DNA of 64,000 nucleotides from Geminicoccus roseus DSM 18922 (GCF_000427665.1 NZ_KE386572.1:2690196-2754195), one strand, 5' to 3'; counted from the stretch's first letter, positions 34,259 through 44,076 are shown. The notes: a model not told the origin generated them from the letters alone. Made by a program: numbers and translations.

Positions 34259-36262
34259 TTGTTCAAGAAGATCCTGATCGGTTTGGCCGCTCTCTTCCTG
34301 CTGCTGGCCAGCGCCGCCGCAGCCACCTTCTACCTGGTCGACCCCAATCTCCTGAAGCCTTATGCGGAGCGCGCGATCAGCGCCGCGATCGGCCGGCCGT
34401 TCAGCATCCAAGGCGACCTGGAGATCGAGCGCGGCTGGATCATCAGGGTGCGGGCCCACGACGTCCATGTCGGCAATGCCGAGTGGGCCGAGCAGGCCGA
34501 CATGGCATCGGTCGAGACCGTCGAGGCGAGCCTGGATCTCTGGGACCTTTTGACCAGGCAGCAGGTCACCCTGCCGGAAGTGATCCTGGACCGGCCGATC
34601 GCGAGCCTGGAGCGCAATGCCGAAGGCCAGGCCAACTGGCAGCTTGGCGCTTCCCCGGACGACGCTCCCTCCAAGGAAGCGCCGGCCGAGCGCGGCAACC
34701 TGCCTTTCATCGGAAAGCTCGTCGTCCGGGACGCGACGATCGACTACCGCGACGCAGTAACCGGGCAGGAAATCTCGAGCCGGCTCGACAAGCTGGAGGC
34801 GGCGAGCCAGGGCGAAGCCGGCCGGATGAAGGTGAGTGCCGCCGGCCAGGTGGACGACCTGCCCCTGGAACTGGAGGGCACCTTCGGCTCCTACCAGCTC
34901 CTTGCCGAGAGCGCCCAGCCGTTTCCCATCGAGGGAACGCTCACGCTGGGCAGATCCAGGATCGCGCTCGACGGGACCATTGCTGACCCGGCCAATCTGG
35001 AGGGCGTCGATCTCGACCTGGACCTGGCGGCCCAGGACCTGACCAAGGTGCTGGTGCTGGCCGGCCTGCCGGCCCCGGAGATTCCTCCGTTCGATCTGGA
35101 CGGCCATCTGACCCGCAAGGATGGGGAGGTCCGGATGGAGGACCTGACCGGGAAGGTCGGCGACAGCTCGATCAAGGGCTGGGTGGCGTTCGGCTCCACC
35201 GGCGACCGGCCGAAGCTGTCGGGCGACCTTACCTCGGAGCAGTTCGACCTGGATGACCTGGCGGGCCTGATCGGCCGGCCACCTGCAACGGGACCGGGCG
35301 AGACTGCCTCGCCTCGCCAGGAGCAGAAGGCCGAGGAGGTCGAGGACAGTCCCTACGTGATCCCGGACACCCAGCTCAGCTCGGAGCGCTGGCAGGCGCT
35401 CGACGTGGACATGCGTTTTCGCGGAGAGCGCGTCAATGCGGGCAAGCTGCCGCTGGAAGCGGTCGAGTTCCGCATCGTGATGGACCAGGGCCGCCTGCGG
35501 CTCGACCCGCTGCAGGCGACCATCGCCGGCTCGTCGGTGGGCGGGTTCGTGGCAGTCGATTCCACCGCCGAGCCCCCGCAGGCCGAGATCGACATCTCCG
35601 CCAGGAAGCTGGAACTTGAACGGTTCCTGGGAGAGTTCGGCCTTTCCGAGTATGGCCGCGGCCTGATCTCGGCGCGGGTGGCCTTGCAGGGCCAGGGGGA
35701 GGGGCTCCGCTCGATCCTGGGCAGCAGTGAGGGCCAGGCTGGAATCACCATGGAAGAGGGTGCCCTCAGCGCCCTGATCGTCGAGGCGCTCCATCTCGAC
35801 CTGGCCGAGGTGCTGACCGTGCTGTTCGGCGAGGAACCCGGAACGCCCGAGCAGTCGTTCGGCGTGCGCTGCCTCATTGCCAATTTTCAGGTGGCCGACG
35901 GCATCGCCTATGAGCGAACCTTCGTGCTGGACACTACCGACAGCCTGATCACGGTGAACGGGGCCATCAATCTCGGAACCGAGGCGATCGAGCTGGATCT
36001 CGACACGGAGCCCAAGGACAACAGCCTGTTCGCGGCCCCCTCGACCCTCTACCTGCGCGGCACCTTCGGCGAGCCGAAGGTGACGCCCGACCTGACCGGG
36101 GTCGGCCTTCGGGGGGCTGCCGCGGTGGCGCTGGGCGTGGTGCTGACGCCGCTGGCTTCGTTCCTGCCCTTCATCGAGATCGGCACCGCCGAGAATGCTC
36201 CCTGCGGCGCGATGCTCGCCCAGGCCGAGCAGGAAACGAAGGTCCCGGACAGCGGGGAGTGA
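34259..36262 (+). CDS. AsmA-family membrane-anchored protein
   Basis: A 667-residue protein with a single N-terminal anchor (FKKILIGLAALFLLLASAAAATFYLV) and a large periplasmic beta-rich part. The block PYAERAISAAIGRPFSIQGDLEIERGWIIRVRAHDVHVGNAEW and the C-terminal DSLITVNGAINLGTEAIELDLDTEPKDNSL are the AsmA N- and C-terminal motifs. Members of this group are implicated in lipid transfer between membranes in the envelope. The start is a TTG at 34259, with GGGAGGGCGGCGAC directly upstream. It converges with ydeP, with 40 nt between stops. No partner is evident. Confidence 0.85.
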   Translation: MFKKILIGLAALFLLLASAAAATFYLVDPNLLKPYAERAISAAIGRPFSIQGDLEIERGWIIRVRAHDVHVGNAEWAEQADMASVETVEASLDLWDLLTRQQVTLPEVILDRPIASLERNAEGQANWQLGASPDDAPSKEAPAERGNLPFIGKLVVRDATIDYRDAVTGQEISSRLDKLEAASQGEAGRMKVSAAGQVDDLPLELEGTFGSYQLLAESAQPFPIEGTLTLGRSRIALDGTIADPANLEGVDLDLDLAAQDLTKVLVLAGLPAPEIPPFDLDGHLTRKDGEVRMEDLTGKVGDSSIKGWVAFGSTGDRPKLSGDLTSEQFDLDDLAGLIGRPPATGPGETASPRQEQKAEEVEDSPYVIPDTQLSSERWQALDVDMRFRGERVNAGKLPLEAVEFRIVMDQGRLRLDPLQATIAGSSVGGFVAVDSTAEPPQAEIDISARKLELERFLGEFGLSEYGRGLISARVALQGQGEGLRSILGSSEGQAGITMEEGALSALIVEALHLDLAEVLTVLFGEEPGTPEQSFGVRCLIANFQVADGIAYERTFVLDTTDSLITVNGAINLGTEAIELDLDTEPKDNSLFAAPSTLYLRGTFGEPKVTPDLTGVGLRGAAAVALGVVLTPLASFLPFIEIGTAENAPCGAMLAQAEQETKVPDSGE

Positions 36263-36302
36263 GGTTGCCCTCCACTCTCCCGCATCCGGGCTGCGCCCCG
36301 TC

Positions 36303-38603
36303 TCAGTGCGCGGCGGGAGCCTTGCGGCCATCCTCCTTGCGGAGGGTCACCGGCACCGATTTCGCCGCAGGCACCTTGCTCTCCTCGGCATGGTGCGCGA
36401 TCGGGATGAGCACGTTGCACTCGGGATAATAGGAGCCGACGCAGCCTCGCGGGATGTCGTAGGGCACCACCTGCAGCCCGTTGATCTCCCGGTGCACCTG
36501 GTCGTCCGAGGCGCCGACCAGGGTGACGAGCTCGTCCTGGGCCAGCCCGAACCGCTCCATGTCATCCGGGTTGATGAACAGGACCATCCGGGTGCCGTCG
36601 ATACCACGGAAGCGGTCGTGATAGCCGTAGATCGTGGTGTTGAACTGGTCGTTGCTGCGCAGCGTGATCAGCCGGAGCATGTCCGGGGTGAGGTCCAGCC
36701 CATGGCTGCTCATCGTGTCCGGCACCACGAAATTTGCCTTGCCGGTATCGGTGTTCCACTTGCGCTCACGCGCGGCCAGGGGCCTGGGAAAGCCGCCCGG
36801 CGTCCACAGGCGGTCGTTGAAGTCCTTGAACTGGTCGGGATAGGTCGCCTCGATCGCGTCGCGGATCTTGGAGTAGTCGCCGACCCAGGCATCCCAGTCG
36901 ACATGACCGCTGGATTCCAGCGTAGCCTTGGCCATCTCGGCGACGATGCGTGGCTCGGAACGCAGATGCTCGCTGATCGGCTTGGCGACCGCCCGGGAGC
37001 CGTGGATGCGCGCAGTGCTATCCTCGACGGTCACCACCTGCGGCCCGGTGGCCTCCTCGTCGATCTCGGTGCGGCCGAGGCAGGGCAGGATGTAGGAAAT
37101 CTCGCTGGCGACCAGATGGCTGCGGTTCAGCTTGGTCGAGATCTGCACGTTGAGCCGCATCCGCTTCCAGCCTTCCTCCATCCGGTCCCGATCGGGCGCC
37201 GCACGCAGGAAATTGCCGCCCAGGCCGATAAAGGCGCGCACCGACCCGTCGACGATCCCCTTGCAGGCGTCCACGGTGGACATGCCCTCCCAGCGCGGCG
37301 GCTCGAACTTGTAGAGTTCCTTCAGCCGGTCGAGCGGCACCAGCTTGGGCTTCTCGGAAATGCCGACGGTGCGCTGGCCCTGCACGTTGGAGTGGCCGCG
37401 GACCGGCAGGATGCCGGCTCCGGGCCGGCCGATATTGCCTTTCAGCAGGAGCAGGTTGACCAGCATCTGCACGGTCTCGACGCCCTTGCGATGCTGGGTG
37501 AGCCCCATGCCGTACAGCGCGATGGTCGCCTTGGAGCGCACGTAGATCCCGGCGGTTTCCTCCAGATCGCCCCGCTTCAGCCCCGAATGATGCTCGATCT
37601 CCTTCCAGGACGTCCCCCGCAAGCTGTCGAGAAACGCCTCGAAGCCGTGGGTGTGCTCCCGGATGAACTCATGGTCGAGCACTGCAGGCTCGCCCTTGGC
37701 GGTCGCCTCGTCGTCCAGGACGACCAGGGCCTTGCAGATGCCCATGATCGCGGCGAGGTCGCCGCCCGATTCAACCTGGAAATAGTGGGAGCTGATCCGG
37801 GTCTCCTGGCCCAGCACCATCTCGGTCGGGCTCTGCGGATCGGTGAAGCGCTCGAGCCCGCGCTCGCGCAACGGATTGAAGGTGACGATCGGCACGCCGC
37901 GCTTGCTCACTTCCCGCAAGGGATGGAGCATGCGCGGGCTGTTGGTGCCGACGTTCTGCCCGAAGAACAGGAGGCATTCGGTGTCCTCGAAGTCTTCCAG
38001 GCTGACGGTGCCGACCGGCACGCCGATGCTCTTCGGCAGCGCCACCGAGGTCGATTCGTGGCACATGTTCGAGCTGTCGGGCAGGTTGTTGCTGCCATAG
38101 AGCCGCGCGAACAGCTGATACATGTAGGAAGTCTCGAGCGAGGCCCGGCCGGAGGCGTAGAACACGGCGGCATGGGGATCGATCGCCCGCAGCTCGCGGC
38201 CGATCTCGACGAAGGCATCGGGCCAGCCGACCGGCACGTACTTGTCCTGGGCCCGGTCGTAGCGCATCGGCTGGGTCAGCCGGCCGACTTCCTCCAGGTC
38301 ATGGTCGGGCCAGCCGAGAAGTTCGGTGACGGTATGCGCGGCAAAGAAGTCCGGCCCGATCTTGTTGGCAGTCAGTTCCCAGGCGGTGGCCTTGGCGCCG
38401 TTCTCGCAGAACTCCGCCGGGTGCGAATCGGCCGGCTTCGGCCAGGCGCAGCTCACGCACATGAACCCGCCGGTCTTGTTCTGGTGGGGCAGGGCGGCGG
38501 TGACCCGGGCCAAGCCTTCCTTGCCAACATAGCGGAGCACCGACTGGGCCGATCCCCACCCGCCCGATGGACCTTCGTACGGCTTGATGGTGACCTTGGC
38601 CAT
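36303..38603 (-). CDS. ydeP: FdhF/YdeP-type molybdopterin oxidoreductase
   Basis: A 766-residue enzyme of the formate-dehydrogenase-like family called FdhF/YdeP. It starts VTIKPYEGPSGGWGSAQSVLRYVGKEG, the YdeP opening. MCVSCAWPKPADSHPAEFCENGAKATAW is the N-terminal cysteine region; it lacks the full 4Fe-4S CxxC...CxnC set and has only CVSCAWP plus a lone Cys. The bis-MGD binding blocks (YASGRASLETSYMYQLFARLYGSNNLPDSSNMCHES; FFGQNVGTNSPRMLHPL; IPRGCVGSYYPECN) are intact. The substrate of the family is unknown and in E. coli it is linked to acid tolerance. There is no fdhD or electron-transfer subunit next to it. Confidence 0.9.
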   Translation of the reverse strand: MAKVTIKPYEGPSGGWGSAQSVLRYVGKEGLARVTAALPHQNKTGGFMCVSCAWPKPADSHPAEFCENGAKATAWELTANKIGPDFFAAHTVTELLGWPDHDLEEVGRLTQPMRYDRAQDKYVPVGWPDAFVEIGRELRAIDPHAAVFYASGRASLETSYMYQLFARLYGSNNLPDSSNMCHESTSVALPKSIGVPVGTVSLEDFEDTECLLFFGQNVGTNSPRMLHPLREVSKRGVPIVTFNPLRERGLERFTDPQSPTEMVLGQETRISSHYFQVESGGDLAAIMGICKALVVLDDEATAKGEPAVLDHEFIREHTHGFEAFLDSLRGTSWKEIEHHSGLKRGDLEETAGIYVRSKATIALYGMGLTQHRKGVETVQMLVNLLLLKGNIGRPGAGILPVRGHSNVQGQRTVGISEKPKLVPLDRLKELYKFEPPRWEGMSTVDACKGIVDGSVRAFIGLGGNFLRAAPDRDRMEEGWKRMRLNVQISTKLNRSHLVASEISYILPCLGRTEIDEEATGPQVVTVEDSTARIHGSRAVAKPISEHLRSEPRIVAEMAKATLESSGHVDWDAWVGDYSKIRDAIEATYPDQFKDFNDRLWTPGGFPRPLAARERKWNTDTGKANFVVPDTMSSHGLDLTPDMLRLITLRSNDQFNTTIYGYHDRFRGIDGTRMVLFINPDDMERFGLAQDELVTLVGASDDQVHREINGLQVVPYDIPRGCVGSYYPECNVLIPIAHHAEESKVPAAKSVPVTLRKEDGRKAPAAH

Positions 38604-38725
38604 GACCCAGCTTCCCGTTCGTGCCTGTGCGTCGGGCGGTCGCGGCAGGACTGCCCTGGACCTTCAACGCATCATGCCAAACAGGGTTTCCGCGCCCGCA
38701 TGGACAGGGCGCGGACAAGCTAGGC

Positions 38726-39889
38726 TCAGCTGCCCACCACGATCTTCGCAAACCGGTCCAAATAGGGCTCGTTCAGCTCGATCCCCAGGCCCGGCGCGGT
38801 CGGTATGGCCAGCCTTCCGTCCTTCATTCTGGTCTCGTAGGCGACGTTCACGATGTCGTTGCGACCGTCCGGCCAGTACGGGAACCACTCCATGATGATG
38901 AAGTTCGGCATGGCGAACACGGCATGCACGGCGGCGGCCGTGGCGACCGGGGCGCCGCAATTATGCGGCTGGACGTGCAGGTTGTAGACCTCGGCCATGG
39001 ACGCGATCTTCATCATCTCGCTGATGCCGCCGCACAACCCGATGTCCGGCTGCAGGATGTCGAGCGCCTGGCGCTCGACGAACGGCCGGAACTGGTAGCG
39101 GGTGTAGAGCCGCTCGCCGCCGGCGATCGGGATCGGCACCTCCTGGCCGACCTTCACCATCGAATCGACGTTTCCGGGATCGACCGGCTCCTCGTAGAAG
39201 AACGGCCGGTACTCGGCCAGCATCCGCCCGTAGGTGATGGCATCGGTGGTACCGAGATTGCCGTGGATGTCCAGGCAGATGTCGAAGTCGGGCCCCACCG
39301 CCTCGCGGATCGCCTTAACCCGGTCCACCGCGAGCAACGCCCAGTCGCGCGGGATGTGCCGGTCGGGGAAGCGGAAGACGCCTTCGCCGGTGGTCTCGAA
39401 CGGATCGAGCTTGCAGGCCGTGTAGCCTTCCGCCTGGATCTCGAGCACCCGCTCCGCAGCCTGCTCGGGCCGCGCCATCTTGGTGAACCAGCCATTCGCA
39501 TAGAGCCGGATGCTGTCACGCATCTTGCCGCCCAGCAGCTGCCAGACCGGCACGCCCAGCGCCTTGCCCTTGATGTCCCAAAGGGCGTTGTCGATGGCGC
39601 TGATCGCCCCGTAGAGCACCGGACCGGGGCTCTGGCCCCAGAAGGTCTTGCGGTAGAGCCGGTCCCAGATGGCGCCGATCTGGCGGGCGTCCTGGCCGAG
39701 CAGATGCCGCTCGAACAGCTGGGTCAGGGTGTGGATGGCGCCGCGATTGCCGTCGCCATAGGCCAGCCCGACCTCGCCGGCGCCGTAGACCCCCTGGTCG
39801 GTGTCGATCCGGATGATCACCGGGTGCTGGGAGATGTTGTGGGACAGGCCGTAATCGACGTCCCAGACGGTGAGCCGGGTGATCTTCAT
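38726..39889 (-). CDS. Enolase-superfamily sugar-acid dehydratase, DgoD-like (paralogue 2)
   Basis: A 387-residue mandelate-racemase-subgroup enzyme. The capping domain starts MKITRLTVWDVDYGLSHN. The metal-binding carboxylates are in CLDIHGNLGTTDAI, FFYEEPVDP and IAGGERLYTRYQF, and the C-terminal VQPHNCGAPVATAAAVHA holds the catalytic His. It follows the D-galactonate dehydratase pattern: dehydration of an acid sugar to a 2-keto-3-deoxy acid. Its start overlaps the stop of the adjacent paralogue as ATGA (39886-39889), giving tight coupling. The two paralogues are clearly related throughout, which points to tandem duplication with divergence. The exact substrate is not known. Confidence 0.88.
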   Translation of the reverse strand: MKITRLTVWDVDYGLSHNISQHPVIIRIDTDQGVYGAGEVGLAYGDGNRGAIHTLTQLFERHLLGQDARQIGAIWDRLYRKTFWGQSPGPVLYGAISAIDNALWDIKGKALGVPVWQLLGGKMRDSIRLYANGWFTKMARPEQAAERVLEIQAEGYTACKLDPFETTGEGVFRFPDRHIPRDWALLAVDRVKAIREAVGPDFDICLDIHGNLGTTDAITYGRMLAEYRPFFYEEPVDPGNVDSMVKVGQEVPIPIAGGERLYTRYQFRPFVERQALDILQPDIGLCGGISEMMKIASMAEVYNLHVQPHNCGAPVATAAAVHAVFAMPNFIIMEWFPYWPDGRNDIVNVAYETRMKDGRLAIPTAPGLGIELNEPYLDRFAKIVVGS

Positions 39890-41061
39890 GACCGGCCTCC
39901 CACCACGATCCGGTCGAACCGGGCGAGGTAGTCGTCGTTCAGCTCGATGCCCAGGCCCGGCCGGTCGGGAATCCGGTACCGGCCCTTCTTCTGCTGGGGC
40001 TCCAGCGCTTCCCTCACGATCTGGTAGCGGTCGTCCTCCCAGTAGGGAAACCACTCCATGATGATGAAGTTCGGGATCGAGGCGTCGAGTTGCACGCCCG
40101 CCGCGGTCGAGACCGGCCCGCCGCAATTGTGCGGCTGGACGTGCAGGTTGTAGGTCTCGGCGTAGGAGGCGATCTTGCGCGCCTCGGTGATCCCGCCGCA
40201 CAGGCCCATGTCCGGCTGGAGGATGTCCAGCGCGTGGCTCTCCAGATAAGCGCGGAACTGGTAGCGGGTGTAGAGCCGCTCCCCCGCCGCCATCGGGATC
40301 TTCACGTTCTCCGAGACCTTCTTCATGCAGGCCACGTTCATGGGATCGACCGGCTCCTCGTAGAAGAATGGCCGGGACGCCTCGAGCATCCGCCCGTAGA
40401 TGATCGCGTCCGTGGTGCCGAGATTGCCGTGCAGGTCGAGCAGGATGTCGACATCGTCGCCCACGGCCGCGCGCACCGCCTCGACCCGCTTCACCGCAAG
40501 GATCGCCCAATCGCGCTCGATATGCCGGCGCGGATAGATCCAGCGCCCGTCCGGCATGGTGCCGAACGGGTCGAACTTCAGCGCGTCATAACCATCCGCC
40601 ACCACTTCCCGGGCGCGCTCGGCATATTCCTCGGGCGCATTCAGACCGGTGTACCAGCCGTTCGCATAGACCCGGATCTCGTCGTGGATCTTGCCGCCGA
40701 GCAATTCGTAGACCGGCACACCCAGGGCCTTGCCCTTGATATCCCACAAGGCCTCGTCGATCGCCGACATGGCGCCGTAGACGATCGGCCCGCCGCCCTG
40801 GCCCCAGAAGGTGCGACGGAAGAGCGTTTCCCAGATCGCCTCGATGTCGAACGGGTCGGCGCCGATCAGGTGGCGCTCGGCCAGGGTGCGGATCATGTGG
40901 ATGCCGCCCTTGGCGCCCGTCCCGTAGGCGAGACCCAGTTCCCCTGCGCCGTAGATGCCCTGGTCGGTATTGATCCGCACGATCACCGGGTTCCAGAAGG
41001 TGTGGAAGTCCCGGCCATAGTCGACATCGTAGACCGTCACGGCGGTGATCTTCATCGGCAA
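39886..41061 (-). CDS. Enolase-superfamily sugar-acid dehydratase, DgoD-like (paralogue 1)
   Basis: A 391-residue enzyme colinear with its downstream paralogue. Metal and catalytic blocks are LLDLHGNLGTTDAI, FFYEEPVDPMNV, MAAGERLYTRYQF, LQPDMGLCGGITEARK and VQPHNCGGPVSTAAG. WDIKGKALGVPVYELLGGKIHDEI marks the barrel entry. It is one of two dehydratases in a dctP-dctQ-dctM-dehydratase-dehydratase order on this strand. Starts at 41061 (MPMK) or 41055 (MK) are both possible. It lies 13 nt after dctM, so all five genes probably form one operon that imports and dehydrates one or two related sugar acids. Confidence 0.88.
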   Translation of the reverse strand: MPMKITAVTVYDVDYGRDFHTFWNPVIVRINTDQGIYGAGELGLAYGTGAKGGIHMIRTLAERHLIGADPFDIEAIWETLFRRTFWGQGGGPIVYGAMSAIDEALWDIKGKALGVPVYELLGGKIHDEIRVYANGWYTGLNAPEEYAERAREVVADGYDALKFDPFGTMPDGRWIYPRRHIERDWAILAVKRVEAVRAAVGDDVDILLDLHGNLGTTDAIIYGRMLEASRPFFYEEPVDPMNVACMKKVSENVKIPMAAGERLYTRYQFRAYLESHALDILQPDMGLCGGITEARKIASYAETYNLHVQPHNCGGPVSTAAGVQLDASIPNFIIMEWFPYWEDDRYQIVREALEPQQKKGRYRIPDRPGLGIELNDDYLARFDRIVVGGRS

Positions 41062-41074
41062 CGCTCCAGGAGGG

Positions 41075-42370
41075 TCAGGGCTTGATCAGTCCGAAGGCGC
41101 GGGGAAGGGCGAGGGTGAGGTCCGGCCACAGGCCGATCAGCACGACCACGACGGCGCCGCTCGCGATGTAGGGGAGCATCGCCCGGGTCAGCGGGCCGAT
41201 CCCGATCTTGGCGATGTTGGCGACCGCGAACAGGACGTTGCCCACCGGCGGCGTGATCAGGCCCAGCACGCAGTTGATGATCAGCATGATGCCCAGCTGG
41301 ACCGGGTGCAGGCCGGCGGAGAGCGCCAGCGGCGCCACGATCGGCGCGAACAGGATGATCGAGATGCTGGCGTCGAGCCACATCCCGCAGAACAGGAAGA
41401 ACAGGTTGATGATCAGCACCACCGTCAGCGTGTCGTGGCTGACGCCGGCCAGCAGCGAGGTCACCACCGCCGGCAGGTTCTCCATGGCGAACACCCAGCT
41501 CATCGCCGAAGCGCCGGCGATGATGAAGAACAACCGGGCGGTGTCCATGGAGGCCACCGAAAGGATCGGGCCCAGGTCGGACAGCTTCAGGGTGCGCAGG
41601 AAGAAGAAGCCGACCACCAGGGAATAGACCACGCAGGCCGCCGCCGCCTCGGTGGGCGTGAACCAGCCGAGCACGATGCCGCGGATCAGGATGATCGGCA
41701 TGATGATCGCGAAGAACGCGTCCCGGAAACCCAGGACCAGCTTCTTCGGCGTCACCTCGACCTCGACCTTGGGATATTGCCGGCGCCAGGCGGTCCACTG
41801 CACCTGGCCCATCTGCACCAGGCCCAGCACCAGGCCCGGGAAGATCGCCGCCAGGAACATGGCGCCCACCGACACGTTGGTGACCGCGCAGTAGACGATG
41901 ATCATGGTGGAGGGCGGGATGATGGCACCCACCAGGGAGGTCGCCGCCGTGATCGCCGCGGAGAACGGGCGGTCGTAGCCCTGGCGCTCCATGGCAAAGA
42001 TGAACATCCGGCCCTGGCCGGCGATGTCGCCCAGCGCCACGCCGGTGACGCCGGCGAACATCACGCTGGACACCACGTTGACCTGGGCAAGCCCGCCGCG
42101 GATCCGGCCGACGATCAGGTTGCAGAAGTCGAACAGGCGGTCGGTCAGCTTCGCCCGGTTCATGATCTCGCCGGTGAGCAGGAAGAACGGGATCGCCATC
42201 AGCACGAACACATCGATCCCGGCGAACATCTTCTCCGGCAGCATGCGCAGGAACAGGAGATTGCCCGAGAACAGGAAGTAGGCCGTCGAGGAGACCAGCA
42301 TCACCAGGGCGATCGGCAGCCCCAGCACCAGCAGCAGCAGGAACACGACGACGAAGCCGGTGATGTCCAT
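41075..42370 (-). CDS. dctM: TRAP transporter large membrane subunit DctM (second system)
   Basis: A 431-residue membrane protein with about 12 hydrophobic helices. The conserved IRGGLAQVNVVSSVMFAGVTGVALGDIAGQG block and the SLVGAIIPPSTMIIVYC and TPPVGNVLFAVANIAKI blocks identify DctM. It diverges from the first DctM of the window (29723-30997), so the two systems probably handle different acids. It follows dctQ by 3 nt and precedes the first dehydratase by 13 nt. Confidence 0.94.
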   Translation of the reverse strand: MDITGFVVVFLLLLVLGLPIALVMLVSSTAYFLFSGNLLFLRMLPEKMFAGIDVFVLMAIPFFLLTGEIMNRAKLTDRLFDFCNLIVGRIRGGLAQVNVVSSVMFAGVTGVALGDIAGQGRMFIFAMERQGYDRPFSAAITAATSLVGAIIPPSTMIIVYCAVTNVSVGAMFLAAIFPGLVLGLVQMGQVQWTAWRRQYPKVEVEVTPKKLVLGFRDAFFAIIMPIILIRGIVLGWFTPTEAAAACVVYSLVVGFFFLRTLKLSDLGPILSVASMDTARLFFIIAGASAMSWVFAMENLPAVVTSLLAGVSHDTLTVVLIINLFFLFCGMWLDASISIILFAPIVAPLALSAGLHPVQLGIMLIINCVLGLITPPVGNVLFAVANIAKIGIGPLTRAMLPYIASGAVVVVLIGLWPDLTLALPRAFGLIKP

Positions 42371-42373
42371 GGA

Positions 42374-42886
42374 TCAGGCGGCTCCGTCTGCGGGAAGGGG
42401 GCGCCGGCCCGACAGGGCCAGCAGGTCGCCCCAGAGGTTCACCAGGGTCACGAACACCATGATCGCGGCCGCGACCGGGATCGCGAGGTAAGGCCAGAAC
42501 AGGCTGATCCCGAGGGCAGGGGCGTGGGTGACCTGGCGGGCCAGGGAAGCCGTCCAGGACTGCTGAACCAGGATCACCAGGAAGCCCAGGACCAGGACGC
42601 GCAGCACGGCGGACAGGACGAGCTGCGCCTTCGGCCCCAGCCGGCTCTGCAGGAGGTTCAGCCGGATATGGTCGTCCCGGCGGAGCAGCACGGCAGCGCC
42701 CAGCATGCTGAGCCAGACCAGGAGGAAGCGGGTGAGTTCCTCGGACCAGGCGAACGAGAAGCCCAGCATGTTGCGCGACACGATCAGGACGGCGATCACC
42801 GTCGTCATGATCGCCAGGATCGCGTTGCAGATCAGCTCGATGGCACGGCACAGGCGGTCGGCCAGGCGGCTGGCGCGCGCGTACAT
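42374..42886 (-). CDS. dctQ: TRAP transporter small membrane subunit DctQ (second system)
   Basis: A 170-residue protein with four hydrophobic helices and the typical FSFAWSEELTRFLLVWLSMLGAAVLLRRDDHIRLNLL block. The frame opens upstream, but the extra 54 residues are low-complexity and unlike the family, so the ATG at 42886 is preferred. It starts 75 nt after dctP and ends 3 nt before dctM. Confidence 0.92.
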   Translation of the reverse strand: MYARASRLADRLCRAIELICNAILAIMTTVIAVLIVSRNMLGFSFAWSEELTRFLLVWLSMLGAAVLLRRDDHIRLNLLQSRLGPKAQLVLSAVLRVLVLGFLVILVQQSWTASLARQVTHAPALGISLFWPYLAIPVAAAIMVFVTLVNLWGDLLALSGRRPLPADGAA

Positions 42887-42960
42887 GGGCGATGTCCTGC
42901 TCGGACGAAGGGGGCGGGCTAGACCGGCATCGGCCGGTCCAGCCCGCGAGGGCCAGAATC

Positions 42961-43998
42961 TCAGCGGTAGCCGTAAAATTCCTCGGCCTCGGCGACCGCC
43001 GCCATCAGCTCGTCCAGGACCTGCGGATCCATCTGGCCCTTCAGCCATTCGATCGCGGCCGGCTGTGCCTTGGCGCGGAACTGCGCCTTCTCCTCGGCGG
43101 TCGGGTCGTAGATCGAGACGCCCTCGCTCTCCAGGAAGGTCCGGCCGGACAGCTCGTTGGCGACCGAGAGGCCGCGATTGGTTTCCAGCGCCACGGCGGC
43201 GGCCTGACGGATCACGCCCTGCAGGTCCGGGGGCAGGCTCTGGTACCAGGCCTCGTTGATGGCGACCGTGTTGATGCTGTAGACGTGGCCGTCCAGCACC
43301 ATGTTCTTCTGCACCTCGTAGAGCTTGGGCACCATGAAGGTCGGGATGGAGTTCTCCTGGCCGTCGACCACCCCGGTCTGCAGGGCGGTGTAGAGCTCGC
43401 CCCAGGCGATCGGGGTCGGCGACATGCCCAGGCTCTTGGCGATCTCCATGTGCAGGGGATGGTTCATGGTCCGCATCTTGATGCCGACCATGTCGTCGGG
43501 CGACTTCATCTCCTTGCTGGCCGAGGTGTAGTGCCGAAAGCCGCCGTTCTCCGACCAGAACAGCGGCCGCAGGCCGACCTCCTTGGCCATTCGCTCGCGC
43601 ATCGCCTCGCCGACCGGCCCGTCCAGCACCCGCCAGGCGACCTCGCGGTTGACGAACAGATAGGGCACGCCGAAGGCCTGGATGTCGGGGAAGGTCGAGG
43701 CGAAATGGCCATCGGCCGGGTCACAGGCCTGGATGATCCCGTCCTTCACCTGGTTCACCAGCGACTCGATGCCGCCAAGCTGCGCACCGGGATACATCTC
43801 GACCTCGATCCGGCCGCCGGAGCGCGCCTCGATCTCCCGGGCCAGCACCTCCAGATGGGTCCAGGAGAAATTGTTCTCGAGTTCCGGCGACGCCGTGGCG
43901 AAGCGCATGGTGAACTCGGCGGCGTGGGCGGCGGCCCCGAGGGCGCCGATCGCCAGGGACGCACCCACGGCCAGGACCTTCAGCAAGCGAAGCGACAT
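42961..43998 (-). CDS. dctP: TRAP transporter substrate-binding protein DctP (second system)
   Basis: A 345-residue periplasmic protein with a signal peptide (MSLRLLKVLAVGASLAIGALGAAAHAA) and mature start EFTMRFATASPELENNF. Ligand-side blocks are VGIKMRTMNHPLHMEIAKSLGMSPTPIAWGELYTALQTGVVDGQENSIPT. The frame opens 195 nt upstream, but the region has no signal-peptide character, so the ATG at 43998 is chosen. This is the first gene of the second TRAP operon. The AT-rich dyad at 44065-44076, about 70 nt upstream, is a possible operator for this operon. Confidence 0.93.
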   Translation of the reverse strand: MSLRLLKVLAVGASLAIGALGAAAHAAEFTMRFATASPELENNFSWTHLEVLAREIEARSGGRIEVEMYPGAQLGGIESLVNQVKDGIIQACDPADGHFASTFPDIQAFGVPYLFVNREVAWRVLDGPVGEAMRERMAKEVGLRPLFWSENGGFRHYTSASKEMKSPDDMVGIKMRTMNHPLHMEIAKSLGMSPTPIAWGELYTALQTGVVDGQENSIPTFMVPKLYEVQKNMVLDGHVYSINTVAINEAWYQSLPPDLQGVIRQAAAVALETNRGLSVANELSGRTFLESEGVSIYDPTAEEKAQFRAKAQPAAIEWLKGQMDPQVLDELMAAVAEAEEFYGYR

Positions 43999-44064
43999 CG
44001 TTCCAGCCTTCCTGATCCGGACGGCCGCCTTCTTCGGGCGGACCTGTCTCGTCGTCCGACACAA

Positions 44065-44076
44065 CTTGTATGTAAG
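44065..44076. promoter_or_regulatory. AT-rich imperfect dyad before the second TRAP operon
   Basis: CTTGTATGTAAG, with partial symmetry, is an AT-rich island in a GC-rich leader about 70 nt upstream of dctP. It might be the promoter or a GntR-type site. The match to any consensus is poor. Confidence 0.25.

Noticed and set aside
41045-42922. 625-codon frame antisense to the second dctM/dctQ
   Set aside because: Same pattern as above: complement of hydrophobic codons.
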